Positions 48,801-56,554 of a stretch of 64,000 bases of DNA are shown piece by piece. Every line of letters starts with the position of its first letter. Positions within the stretch are counted from its first letter, which is position 1. The stretch is from a virus. The DNA lies in the IMG/VR virus record IMGVR_UViG_3300029882_000268, positions 1 through 64,000 of that record; one strand, 5' to 3'. The notes beneath the pieces are model-generated. The model searched no databases. It saw only the letters and a list, made by a program, of their open reading frames with translations, and was not told the origin of the DNA. A program made the translations under genes and the position numbers.

Positions 48801-49551
48801 CGTTGACGAGGCTGACGAGACTGGCAAGGGTACGGGTGCCGCTCGGTCCATTGATGTTGATCGTGATGGCATCGGTGCCTGCACCACCAACCGCCTGAGC
48901 GTCTGGGACAGGCGAGGGGCTGGAAACGAACTGGAGGGTAACGAGGTTACCTGTCTGGCCGGGGGTCGAGAGACCCAACACAACCGTCTGGTTTCCCGGA
49001 GGCGAGCCGCCGCCGTCAAGCACAGTCAGAGTTGCCGTGCTCGGAATCTGTGGCAGAAGATTTTCTGGGACATTGTACGGAGCCACACCACCGATGCCGA
49101 TGAACGTGTCACCGCGCTTGAAGAAGTAAGTGATGAGGATTTCGTAGCCCGTGGGGATGATGAGTTGCGTTGTGAACGTACCCGTTGCGCCGTTCAGTGA
49201 AATCACTGTTACGGGAACGATGTTACCGTTCTGGTCAATCGACTCAACCTGAACGTCGGCGGGGTTGTTCGAAATCACGCCCTTGCCAGTACCGTCCGTG
49301 ACCGGGAAAAAGCTGGTCTGGAATGTGCGGGTCAACCCTGTGACTTGGTTCGAAATGTTCTCGCTGACCGACTGGTCATCCTGAACTGAGGAGGAACCAC
49401 GGAACAACTCAACGTTGTTGTTGCTGAAAAACTGTTGACCTTCACCGATAATCACGGGAATACGGGCAGTCCCCAGCGTAGGAGCCGCGTTGGTTTGCAG
49501 AACTACTTGAGTGTAGACGCCCGGTGGTGCGTAGGATGTGAACAGTGCCAT
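45886..49551 (-). CDS. giant contractile tail sheath protein
   Basis: 1221 residues, about twice a usual sheath. N-terminus MALFTSYAPPGVYTQVVLQT and TARIPVIIGEG are sheath-like. Three related beta modules follow at about 80, 300 and 470 (VTDGTGKGVISNNPADVQV, VDGTNGGVVTTDVTKVIVQV, VDGSGLSVTTDNPALVQVYV), each later with LNGAxGTFT-like strands. From about 760 the sheath core runs to the C-terminus: VGYDQFQTPSTMRANARGLL, YAVSGEFMAAAMMG, VTTISDYVSQVFRSDLNQFIG, LVNQQIISGYQNLSV, VTVTFKPMFCLLYVSVTF. The extra modules probably decorate the outside of the tail. GAGGG before ATG 49551. Confidence 0.88.
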   Translation of the reverse strand: MALFTSYAPPGVYTQVVLQTNAAPTLGTARIPVIIGEGQQFFSNNNVELFRGSSSVQDDQSVSENISNQVTGLTRTFQTSFFPVTDGTGKGVISNNPADVQVESIDQNGNIVPVTVISLNGATGTFTTQLIIPTGYEILITYFFKRGDTFIGIGGVAPYNVPENLLPQIPSTATLTVLDGGGSPPGNQTVVLGLSTPGQTGNLVTLQFVSSPSPVPDAQAVGGAGTDAITININGPSGTRTLASLVSLVNAGIPTLDGGYLTVTTTTGNLTAPLTVSAGATPFTGGVGGNSNTVFKTAHTPIVDGTNGGVVTTDVTKVIVQVNGNNVAVASLNGAAGTFTLASPVSAPVALGGTTTSFTIQYYFNSWQNTYDLLPGQNISSITQVGLGPNRADFVQGTDYVLGSILAPDGSTVQTINWGASVSSAIGQSAAGESANFTAAEITTALRDDQVYLRPLAGAVNGKNTVFTLPDVPVDGSGLSVTTDNPALVQVYVGSDPLEAFLAGAVRVATLSGANQLVTLYNPPASGSNVYASYYRSQLADHQYSVTVVNPGYAGNGTFIITDELDRVAPLVEFNLAASTVAQNGPFQDTGVVYPNDFSDAQAQAGAAVDETVTLTFKNDGNATIVPAVQASLALSFGPGTLTFHATTPGIGGNLVQIVIDATDLNADPVSINGDIVTIYSSWAGTPLSLAAIAALFPSGETIDGGQILCTASGTTSGNAAITGATNLSGGTNAITSPVTHSYTVSSPNSKGSGSLNNIGYLDQTYEDLATGFRVTVVNPTDHAGYGVPNIPSAYNFEPGDKLIFNVYADATGANAAVRNAGTPGIAPAQANNLIAIQGLDTTVISNFGSTAGDSVIISTFNKSGNDPSIGEFYYVSYTTAKTAADYAIHLYTDPKVAYAIYGTPNTVNRVSLGIQLMAANGVQTFGVIQVPVVPGTNQGTSQDFMNAIQTLTMNLPGTNQKANIICPLSTDPTVHQFLSRQLTTMANIRYKGEAIGFVGYDQFQTPSTMRANARGLLNQRMIAIGAPVAGILITDPNTGVAVEYAVSGEFMAAAMMGLNANPSNDVAQSLTFQNLVGFSRLLVVYDDPTLDAMASDGLTDLLNNNGALLIRHYKTTDPSNPLTSEPTVTTISDYVSQVFRSDLNQFIGRKLLDSLVTDIQVVCNARLSSLVNQQIISGYQNLSVVQDPTDPTQADVTVTFKPMFCLLYVSVTFIVQTQLS

Positions 49552-49629
49552 GGGTTTTCCCTCTTAAAATTGACTTCAATCTAGGAGACTGGAAGTCGAT
49601 TTCTCTCGTTAATCTAAGATTTTCAGCCC

Positions 49630-49968
49630 TTACTTTCCGTTTGTCGGAACAAAATCGAGCGGCCTATTGTGGGCTTTGTACTCGTCTTGTCCAACCTTCG
49701 TCAGTGCGGGTTTACCGCTTTCCTTGCGAACCTTGTCGCGAACTTCTTGCCGCTTGTTGATGCGATCCCATCGTTTCTCAGCGTCACGCCCGATTACAAC
49801 ATCCAAAGAAGCCTGACCCATACCACTCGTCGCTACATACGGTGCATAGATCGTTTGTTCGCACCGCTTACCGCACTTCGGACATTTCTTATAGCTCGGC
49901 TGCTCCCCTATCGGGCAAAGATGCTCCAGAACGAGGTCGCAGTCGTGGCATTTGAATTCATAAGTCAT
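49630..49968 (-). CDS. FmdB-type zinc-ribbon protein
   Basis: 112 residues. MTYEFKCHDCDLVLEHLCPIGEQPSYKKCPKCGKRC is the FmdB/CxxC_CxxC_SSSS zinc-ribbon start (Y-E-x-x-C-x-x-C ... C-P-x-C-G). The remaining 70 residues are a basic helix and a loose tail. Such small ribbons are common in phage structural operons; role unknown, perhaps DNA or protein binding during assembly. Confidence 0.75.
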   Translation of the reverse strand: MTYEFKCHDCDLVLEHLCPIGEQPSYKKCPKCGKRCEQTIYAPYVATSGMGQASLDVVIGRDAEKRWDRINKRQEVRDKVRKESGKPALTKVGQDEYKAHNRPLDFVPTNGK

Positions 49969-50023
49969 TGAAAACTCCCCAGAAAACGTCTCTGATTGTG
50001 GCTTCTAAAGTCCATTTTTCCGC

Positions 50024-52063
50024 TTACACATAACTCGGGATGAACATCGTCGCACCGAATGCCTCTACCCGTGGCGTGGCTTGGAGGTTTCCACCCCAGC
50101 TACCTACCGTGGGCTTGTTGACAATCTCGAAGCTGACCAATCTCGTCACCAGCGGCTTGTATACCTTCCAGTCTGCGGAAGCCGTCACGGTCACGTTGTA
50201 GATGTAGTTTGACGCCGTACCCGATGCGTCACGGGCTTCGCCCACGTAGTCGCGAGTCGCCTCGAAGATCGTTAAGCCGTCCGCCTCCACGTTCTTGCGG
50301 CTAGTGATAAGGAGGTGCTGCTTAATCATCTCGGCCAGATCGGATGAGGTCTGAAGGTCGTTGGACTTGATCTCCAACGTGAAAGTCAGGTTCTCCTTTG
50401 ATCCGTATACTTGGTAAGTCTCTGTTAATGAAGGACTTATGATGATTGCCGACTGATCGCCGACGACGGCTATGTCACCAAACGCCAACCACAAACCCGG
50501 GAAAACGTAGGCTCGATTGCCGTTTTGGTCGAGCAGCGGCTTCCCAGCCGAGGTCTGGACAACCCCCACCAGTGAACTCGGATCGGCATCAGCTACCCAC
50601 TCGGCGGATACGGGGCTCCACTTACCTTCTTGATTCGGATCGGGCTTCGCCCACTCGATTGTCATAGGATCGACGATCACTAAGCTGTTGATTTCCCATT
50701 TCTTGGCGATAGCCTTAAACGTGCCCGCGTCGATACGGATGTCGTACCGATACGTGTCCCCCGGCTGAAGCAGGACGGGAAGTGTGATCGTGCCATCGGA
50801 GTTCACGGTCGGATCGGTGAAGTTCCCTTGCGTGGTGTGGATGAACACCTGATTCGGAGCCAAACTCTGACTCGGCAGCATTCCGATGTTGATGATGTTT
50901 TCGGGATTGACGGGCGGCGTCGTGTAGGGGTTGAGCTTCGCTATCATGTTCGCCGTGATGGTACTCCCGGGCGGCGACTGGGACGCAAGCTGGATGTACT
51001 GGGGGCTGCCATAAAAGCGGAAGTCGATGCCGGGGCGAAGCTGATAGCCGTTCTGATCGGTGAAAGTCACCGTCACGTACTGGCCTGAAATGCCCAGAAC
51101 CTCTTGTCCGCCTACGGTGGACTTGCAAATCAACTCGGTGACCGGCCGCTCGTACCAGTAATCGGTGTTGGGATTGAGCGCGGTGCCGTTAGAGAAGGTA
51201 AGCCAAAGCTGGGTGCACGGGTTGATGAGGGTGATCGTGCCGCCGAACGACGAGTTCATGGCATTGAAAGCCACGGCTAAGCCCGTTGACGGGTCCGTCG
51301 CTATCAGCGTGTTCAAGTCTACTAGCTGGGACACTTGGGTTACGGCGGTGCCCGTGTCGTTACTGAGGTTGGTGTAGTTTGGGCCGAGGAAGTTTGCTGT
51401 AAATTGTGACGGGCTGGCGTTCAAAATCGTCACCGTTTGCCCATTCAAAAAGGGTTCCACAGCGCCATCGAGGGTCACTTTCATTCCCGCCTGAAAATTG
51501 TTAGTAGCTAAAACGGTGAGTATACCTGCTTGCGGCGGCGAAGCCACGGACCCTTTGATCGACGTACCCGTAATGTTTGCTGTCAAGGTGACTGGGGTTG
51601 GGTCTACAATGTTCGGGCGGAATGTAACCACCGAACCCATCGCCTCGCCCTGACCTTTGCCTTCGACCCAGATGTATTTCTGAACAGTCAAGCCGATGTC
51701 GCGAGTCTCCTCGCTCACATAGTCGATGTTCATGTAATAGACGCCCGCTTGGGGAGTCTTTTGCGTGGGGTCAACCTCTTTCGTCCATTCGACGAAGAGA
51801 CCGTCCTTGTCGGCTACCTTACAAAGGATGGCTCGACCACGCTGGGTGCACATGTAGTAATCGAAGGATAATCTGTTTCCAGAGGTGGTGACAGTCTTGA
51901 CGATGACCTGAAGGTCTTTCCACCGCAGAGCAGTCGTGGGATTGCTCATGGCGGGGATAGTCACATCGCCCAGAGCGTTGCGGAACCTTGGGTTCTTCTC
52001 AACAATTGGACGGATGAGTCGTTGCAGATACGCAACTAAGTTCGCGCCTGTGAGATCAATCAC
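50024..52063 (-). CDS. large virion structural protein (neck/baseplate-type)
   Basis: 679 residues, GTG start at 52063 with AGAGGG upstream. N-terminal helix LVAYLQRLIRPIVEKNPRF, then long beta-rich stretches: PTTALRWKDLQVIVKTVTTSGNRLSFDYYM, VQKYIWVEGKGQGEAMG, Ig-like middle (GSVASPPQAGILTVLATN), and a folded C-terminus (YQVYGSKENLTFTLEIKSNDLQ, SDLAEMIKQHLLIT). It precedes the sheath gene and resembles connector or neck proteins in composition. No specific family. Confidence 0.65.
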   Translation of the reverse strand: MIDLTGANLVAYLQRLIRPIVEKNPRFRNALGDVTIPAMSNPTTALRWKDLQVIVKTVTTSGNRLSFDYYMCTQRGRAILCKVADKDGLFVEWTKEVDPTQKTPQAGVYYMNIDYVSEETRDIGLTVQKYIWVEGKGQGEAMGSVVTFRPNIVDPTPVTLTANITGTSIKGSVASPPQAGILTVLATNNFQAGMKVTLDGAVEPFLNGQTVTILNASPSQFTANFLGPNYTNLSNDTGTAVTQVSQLVDLNTLIATDPSTGLAVAFNAMNSSFGGTITLINPCTQLWLTFSNGTALNPNTDYWYERPVTELICKSTVGGQEVLGISGQYVTVTFTDQNGYQLRPGIDFRFYGSPQYIQLASQSPPGSTITANMIAKLNPYTTPPVNPENIINIGMLPSQSLAPNQVFIHTTQGNFTDPTVNSDGTITLPVLLQPGDTYRYDIRIDAGTFKAIAKKWEINSLVIVDPMTIEWAKPDPNQEGKWSPVSAEWVADADPSSLVGVVQTSAGKPLLDQNGNRAYVFPGLWLAFGDIAVVGDQSAIIISPSLTETYQVYGSKENLTFTLEIKSNDLQTSSDLAEMIKQHLLITSRKNVEADGLTIFEATRDYVGEARDASGTASNYIYNVTVTASADWKVYKPLVTRLVSFEIVNKPTVGSWGGNLQATPRVEAFGATMFIPSYV

Positions 52064-52100
52064 GGTTAAATCCCTCTGTTATTGCAACAGAAAGTCCGTT

Positions 52101-52622
52101 TTACCAACCGCCCGAACCACCACGGTTCGGATGGCCTGTAGACAGATCGTCCACAGCGCCGAAGTCTTCGTGATCGACGATGGTGACGGGCTGTGCGTCG
52201 TAATTGACGCCCGGAGGAGGCGGTGGAACCGTCTGCTGGATAGGCTCGATCCACTGGTCAATGGAGCGGCGAACGTCGTAAACGCTAACCTGAGCGTGAA
52301 TGCGTGGATACCAGCGGTTCTCGATTTCAACCTGACCACGGTAGTCGTAGCCCAAAATCCACCACTGGCTGCCGTCATGTGCTTGGAAGATCGCACCCGG
52401 CATCATGTAGGCGAAGAAAACTTCATCACCTTCGATAGGCGACAGGGGGTTAGGCATGAGCAAGTTGCCCGGATTTGGAGCAAACTGAGCGAAGGTAGAG
52501 GTACGGAAGTCGTCAGGGTCACCGACCATCTTCTGGAGTTCGGGGTTCCCGTTCGGCAGGTCTTCTTCGGTCAGGATACGAGCGGTCTTGGCGACCGCGC
52601 TTGCTAGTGCGTTTGCGTCCAT
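52101..52622 (-). CDS. hypothetical virion protein
   Basis: 173 residues. LTEEDLPNGNPELQKMVGDPDDF, PIEGDEVFFAYMMPGAIFQAHDGSQWWILGYDYRGQVEIENRWYPRIHAQV in parts reads as a compact beta barrel with tryptophans, then a Pro linker (PPPPPGV) and a Gly-rich tail. The N-terminal domain shape suits a head-tail connector. It is between two structural genes transcribed the same way. Function not recognised. Confidence 0.6.
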   Translation of the reverse strand: MDANALASAVAKTARILTEEDLPNGNPELQKMVGDPDDFRTSTFAQFAPNPGNLLMPNPLSPIEGDEVFFAYMMPGAIFQAHDGSQWWILGYDYRGQVEIENRWYPRIHAQVSVYDVRRSIDQWIEPIQQTVPPPPPGVNYDAQPVTIVDHEDFGAVDDLSTGHPNRGGSGGW

Positions 52623-52655
52623 GGTATGCCCTCTAAATAGGTCTCCGAAAGTCCG

Positions 52656-54023
52656 TTAAGTTTGGATTTTTCCAAACGTTGGAGTACGTCCAATCGGGAT
52701 GTTGGGGTTCTCCCAGTCCTTGCCCGGGACAGTGCGCGGGTCAAAGATGGGCTCGCCGCTGCCCGTGGGATTCGGGCCACCTGATGGTCCTTTGTTCCCG
52801 ATAAACGGACCCGCTTCGCCATCATTTGGATCGGGACGGACGACCGGGTTGTAGATCGTGGGTAGGCCAGTATTGATCGGGATCAAGTACCGCGTATCCC
52901 CTTCATCCAAAAGGGATGACATGAACTCCTGCTGGAGGAGGATACCTCTCGGGTTCTTGGAAACCACGTTATTGATGACCAACCGCTCCGCGTTGCGACG
53001 AACGATCAGATCACCAGCCTGAATGATGGGGGTGGGACCGAGGTAGCTGCGGGAGTCTCTGGTCACCTTCCTGCCGCCTTCGTTGAGTTCCACACTCATT
53101 GCGGTGTCGGGAGAGATGTAGATGAAGTCGTAAGGACCGTAGTAGCCGCCCACGATACCCACGCCGAAGCAGGATGGGCACGTGCTGCGGGCTTGACCCA
53201 ACCCAGTCTCGGAGCAACCACAGAGCTTCCCACGAGTCTTTTTGAACATCAGGTAAGCGGGCTCACCCACTTCTTCGAAAATCCACTGGTTACGGCGGAC
53301 CATCTCCTGATACTCCCACGTGATCTTGTCAACTTCCATCGTGTTGACGATCATCGAATCTCTTTCACCCGGCTTGTGGAGTTCGCCATTTTCTCCCACG
53401 GGTACAATCGTGTAAAAGGTCCTGACCATCGACTCGTAAATCTCTACGAAGTTGTGGAGCTTCTTGTATCTGACTTGAAACTTCTGCACCCCAGAATAGT
53501 CAGCCTGCCACACCACACCATCCGACTTCAGCGGGTAAGCACTCACCGCACCACCGAGGGGCAGCGTGTTGTCCATCTGTAGCCAAATGGTTTTGTCCAG
53601 CCCGGACACCTGAGCGGGTTTGAACTCCTGCCCGTCGAGGATGACAGTAATGATGAGGGAGCCATTGGGTCCGTAGGGGCTATTTGCCAGCACTGGGCGA
53701 CCCTGTACCACATCGGAGTACGGGAAATCGGGGATGCGGAAAACCCAACTGCCCTGACCGCGATTTATGGATGACCCGTTATAGGGCGTGCCTCGTGCGA
53801 GCCAATCCTTAGGTTCAATCGTGTAGAGCACCTCTTCGAGAGCCGACTGGTCCCGATAGAAATGTCCGGGCCAAGGGTATGAGTTGAGCTTCACCCAGTT
53901 GGTGGGATAGTCAAAAGCGCGGTAGATGTTGTAGCCCTTCTTGCCTTGACGGTCGTCATCCACCCACCACAGATCGCGGCTGCCGACGTAGCTCGAATTC
54001 ATCACCAGCAGATTAGTTATCAT
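52656..54023 (-). CDS. virion structural protein with a DnaJ-like zinc module
   Basis: 455 residues. Beta-rich N-terminal two-thirds (DLWWVDDDRQGKKGYNIYRAFDYP, SLIITVILDGQEFKPAQVSG, KFQVRYKKLHNFVEIYESMVRTFYTI). Residues 265-300: GKLCGCSETGLGQARSTCPSCFGVGIVGGYYGPY, a CxC...CxxC-x-GxG zinc module like DnaJ hairpins. C-terminal Pro/Gly-rich tail. Likely a connector or baseplate part; it ends with a 31-nt gap before the next gene and its ATG overlaps the upstream gene by 11 nt. Confidence 0.65.
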   Translation of the reverse strand: MITNLLVMNSSYVGSRDLWWVDDDRQGKKGYNIYRAFDYPTNWVKLNSYPWPGHFYRDQSALEEVLYTIEPKDWLARGTPYNGSSINRGQGSWVFRIPDFPYSDVVQGRPVLANSPYGPNGSLIITVILDGQEFKPAQVSGLDKTIWLQMDNTLPLGGAVSAYPLKSDGVVWQADYSGVQKFQVRYKKLHNFVEIYESMVRTFYTIVPVGENGELHKPGERDSMIVNTMEVDKITWEYQEMVRRNQWIFEEVGEPAYLMFKKTRGKLCGCSETGLGQARSTCPSCFGVGIVGGYYGPYDFIYISPDTAMSVELNEGGRKVTRDSRSYLGPTPIIQAGDLIVRRNAERLVINNVVSKNPRGILLQQEFMSSLLDEGDTRYLIPINTGLPTIYNPVVRPDPNDGEAGPFIGNKGPSGGPNPTGSGEPIFDPRTVPGKDWENPNIPIGRTPTFGKIQT

Positions 54024-54189
54024 TCAAACGTCCTTCCAAATTTTTCTTCAGCCACGCGGAAACCTTTTCGATGGTCTCTTCAACGCTGTCAACGCACAGG
54101 CGACCCGAATGGAATTGGGGATTGTCTGTAATCGTGATGTGCAGACTTGGATACTCCGTGTGCCCCTGATACATTGCGATCTTCTTCAT
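54013..54189 (-). CDS. 58-residue hypothetical protein
   Basis: MKKIAMYQGHTEYPSLHITITDNPQF, then an amphipathic helix SVEETIEKVSAWLKKNLEGRL. ATG 54189 is 2 nt before the upstream stop; a TTG three codons earlier is unlikely. A small beta-alpha protein inserted between two structural genes. Unknown role. Confidence 0.6.
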   Translation of the reverse strand: MKKIAMYQGHTEYPSLHITITDNPQFHSGRLCVDSVEETIEKVSAWLKKNLEGRLNDN

Positions 54190-54190
54190 G

Positions 54191-55144
54191 TTAACCAAGC
54201 AGCCAGCGTTGCTGGCGCAAGCCCACGCTCATCGGACGGTTGGCTGTCACGAGTGGAGCCATCGTGTTGAACTGTGTCATGTACGAATCGCCTAAGCCGC
54301 CGTACAGATCGGCCTTATTGATATCCAAGCTCACACCGTTCAGTGAGTAGCTGAACTGATCGGCTGCCCAGCGGTTGCCTTCCTGCTTAAGACAGAGCCC
54401 AGCGGCACCGAGGGCGGCGATGCGACCCCAATCCAACGGGATCGTGTCAAGCGTGTAGTTGTAGACGTTCATCGGGTTGTACCAGTTCAACATGCTGATC
54501 GCCATGTCCAGTTGCATCAAAATTTCCGCATCCAACCAGATGTAGCCTACGCGAGTGTTGTAACCTGCGACCACACGGCTCGGCGTCGGCGGGCGGAAGT
54601 GGTAATTACGGTCGGGGTTCGTATCCGACAAGAGCGTGCGGACGTACATCACCGCCTTGGCAAACATGGCGGGGGTAGTCATCCCAGAATTGACAATGGA
54701 CTCTGGAACGGCGATGATAACCGATGGGGCTTCGAATCCCGGGTTGGTTGGGTCAATGCCCTGAACAACGAATACTTCGACCACGGTGTCCAGCGGGCAG
54801 TCGGGATACATCTGGATGTTCCACACCAGACGGTAGACGCCCTTCCACGTGGTGGGAATGGTGATCGGCACGTAGTATGCGCCCTGCGACACGCGGGTGG
54901 GAATCGCCTGCGGGCAGCCAGCAAGCTGCACGTTCTCTTGCGGCAACGGAGGTCCGCCAGCCATGTTCTGGGGCTGGTGCAGGTCGTACTCATACGCCTG
55001 CGTGACCTTCATGGGTATCTGATCGGTGACGTGGAAAATCGTGTAGTTGATGAGAGTGGGGTCCACCAAAGCCCCTGTCGCATCCCGTACTAGGATGCTG
55101 AGGTTACTTGCTCCCAACGTCATGCCTTGAGTGAACGTGACCAC
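54191..55144 (-). CDS. head-tail connector-like structural protein
   Basis: 317 residues, GTG start at 55144 inside TAGTG. N-terminal beta domain (LGASNLSILVRDATGALVDPTLINYTIFHVTDQ, TTWKGVYRLVWNIQMYPDCPLDTVVEVFVV), then a helical part (AMFAKAVMYVRTLLSDTNPDRNY, LDAEILMQLDMAISMLNWYNP, WGRIAALGAAGLCLKQEG). The mixed fold is seen in virion adaptor proteins, and it follows an HNH gene. Assignment by composition only. Confidence 0.6.
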   Translation of the reverse strand: MVTFTQGMTLGASNLSILVRDATGALVDPTLINYTIFHVTDQIPMKVTQAYEYDLHQPQNMAGGPPLPQENVQLAGCPQAIPTRVSQGAYYVPITIPTTWKGVYRLVWNIQMYPDCPLDTVVEVFVVQGIDPTNPGFEAPSVIIAVPESIVNSGMTTPAMFAKAVMYVRTLLSDTNPDRNYHFRPPTPSRVVAGYNTRVGYIWLDAEILMQLDMAISMLNWYNPMNVYNYTLDTIPLDWGRIAALGAAGLCLKQEGNRWAADQFSYSLNGVSLDINKADLYGGLGDSYMTQFNTMAPLVTANRPMSVGLRQQRWLLG

Positions 55145-55716
55145 TATGCACCTACCTGTTTACGATGGGTTTCCACCCAGTTTTTCTGAGGCAGGATGCG
55201 GCGAAGCACGGGGCTCAACTCCATCATGTCCTCATAAGAGAGATAGTTATTCTTAATTCGATTGCAAACGATACAGGCGACGACGCAGTTCTCTTTTGAA
55301 TACCCCAAAGCGTTGTTTTTTCGATCAAGGTTTGTGCGGGCGTTTCCCCTTCCTTGATTGTGATCCGTCCATAAAATAGTCGAGCCGCAATAATGGCATT
55401 CGGCGATTTGGGTAAACTCCAAAAACTCTTCGTATGTCAGCATCACGGTCAGACCGCGCTTGGAGGAGATGTGGCGCAGTCTGTTCAGCAGCCACTCAAA
55501 CGGGCGTTTGCGGAGACCCCTCTTGCGTGGAAGGATGGCTTGAATCCCGTCACGGCTGCAACAAGACCGACAGAACCCTCCGTGGGTCGGCAGTTTGCTC
55601 GGGTCAATCCAGAGGTCCTTTCCGCAACCCGCACAGCGGTACAGACACATGGTTTTGTTCTGCTTTCCCTGCGGGCGAAGTTCCATTCGAACGGCATCTG
55701 TGATTTGCAAACTCAT
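55144..55716 (-). CDS. HNH-like endonuclease
   Basis: 190 residues. Two zinc pairs near the N-terminus (CAGCGKDL ... CRSCCSRDG), then CHYCGSTI, NLDRKNNALGYSKENCVVACIVCNRIKNNYL, and SYEDMMEL. The DRKNN...ENCV...C-x-x-C-N pattern is the HNH variant of phage AP2/HNH homing nucleases. It opens the minus-strand structural operon, just across from the divergent plus gene at 55760. AGAGAG before ATG 55716. Confidence 0.8.
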   Translation of the reverse strand: MSLQITDAVRMELRPQGKQNKTMCLYRCAGCGKDLWIDPSKLPTHGGFCRSCCSRDGIQAILPRKRGLRKRPFEWLLNRLRHISSKRGLTVMLTYEEFLEFTQIAECHYCGSTILWTDHNQGRGNARTNLDRKNNALGYSKENCVVACIVCNRIKNNYLSYEDMMELSPVLRRILPQKNWVETHRKQVGA

Positions 55717-55748
55717 GGATTCTCTCTAGAGAAGAGTTCAAAAGTCAG

Positions 55749-55754
55749 TATTCA
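55749..55754 (+). promoter_or_regulatory. -10-like TATTCA box 5 nt before a start codon
   Basis: AGTATTCATAAAT-ATG: no ribosome-binding site, with the same spacing as at 15617 and 16979. The six-base match to TATAAT is weak on its own. Confidence 0.35.
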
Positions 55755-55759
55755 TAAAT

Positions 55760-56332
55760 ATGAGCTTTGGACCGAGCAAAATCGCAGCGGACATACGACA
55801 GCTTCATGCCGCTTTGACCGTCAGAGGGATGTTGAACTGGGCGACCGACCCAAATCTGTCGATGTTCGCAACGGCGATCTTCACTCGTCTTCAATATCTT
55901 GATAACAAACAAATTACGAAGGAGAACGTGCCCTCGCTCCTACCGCAGGTCGGCCCGAGGAAGAAATATCCGAAGATCAGCCGCGTTTTGCAGGGCGCTG
56001 ACGATCTTGATTGTGTCCCTGCAACGATAGCGTGTCTGACGGGCAGCACATTGATTGAGGTTTTGGAGGCAGTGAAGAACGATGCGATTGGTGGTGCGGA
56101 TAAGTTCGCCTACGACAAGGGCATGAGGCTGATAGACATGGTGCAAGAGCCTGAACTTGGGAGACGATATTTGGCTCTTGTGGTTGGCGGCAACGAGGAG
56201 AAACCCGGCCACGCCACGGTCTTAGATTACGACGGTACGTTTGTGGACCCGTCACCCTTCCTCGCGGATCGCATCCCTTTCGACATCTACCCACTCCCGT
56301 TTATCGTCTTCGCCGAGGTCGATTATGTTTGA
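55760..56332 (+). CDS. cysteine-peptidase-like protein
   Basis: 190 residues. DDLDCVPATIACLTGSTLIEVLEAV then, about 70 residues later, GHATVLDYDGTFVDPSPFLADRIPF: a Cys near 84 followed by a His and an Asp, the order of papain/C39-type folds, and similar to small phage proteins with DCVxRA...GHA. Whether it cleaves anything is open. No ribosome-binding site before ATG 55760. It heads a three-gene plus-strand unit with a small protein and a P-loop NTPase. Confidence 0.55.
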   Translation: MSFGPSKIAADIRQLHAALTVRGMLNWATDPNLSMFATAIFTRLQYLDNKQITKENVPSLLPQVGPRKKYPKISRVLQGADDLDCVPATIACLTGSTLIEVLEAVKNDAIGGADKFAYDKGMRLIDMVQEPELGRRYLALVVGGNEEKPGHATVLDYDGTFVDPSPFLADRIPFDIYPLPFIVFAEVDYV

Positions 56333-56384
56333 TTCAGTTATGACAACCATAGATAAGGAAACATTTCAAAAGGAAGGCTCCAAC

Positions 56385-56531
56385 ATGGCAAATCACATTT
56401 CTGAACTTCCCCTTGGCGCGAGTACGGGCACTTCTGCGAAGAAGATAGAGGCTAAACCCGTTGATAACGCGGCTTGGGTTCAACTCGGGCGGATGCTCTC
56501 ACCCTTGAAGATCAGGGTGCGACGTTCCTAA
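56385..56531 (+). CDS. 48-residue small protein
   Basis: MANHISELPLGASTGTSAKKIEAKPVDNAAWVQLGRMLSPLKIRVRRS in outline: polar N-terminus and a basic C-terminal end. AAAAGGAAGG lies 8 nt before ATG 56385, nearly identical to the internal start signal at 38630 of the scaffold-like gene. A start at 56325 overlapping the previous stop would add 20 residues. Unknown function. Confidence 0.5.
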   Translation: MANHISELPLGASTGTSAKKIEAKPVDNAAWVQLGRMLSPLKIRVRRS

Positions 56532-56554
56532 CAAATCTACTTGGGGACAAGCGA

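Noticed and set aside
47926-49200. Plus-strand open frame (424 codons) opposite the sheath gene
   Set aside because: Low-complexity antisense residues; the sheath frame on the minus strand is unambiguous.
52656-54023. Portal protein
   Set aside because: Length is possible, but the DnaJ-like zinc module and beta-rich sequence do not resemble known portals; no other portal or terminase found.
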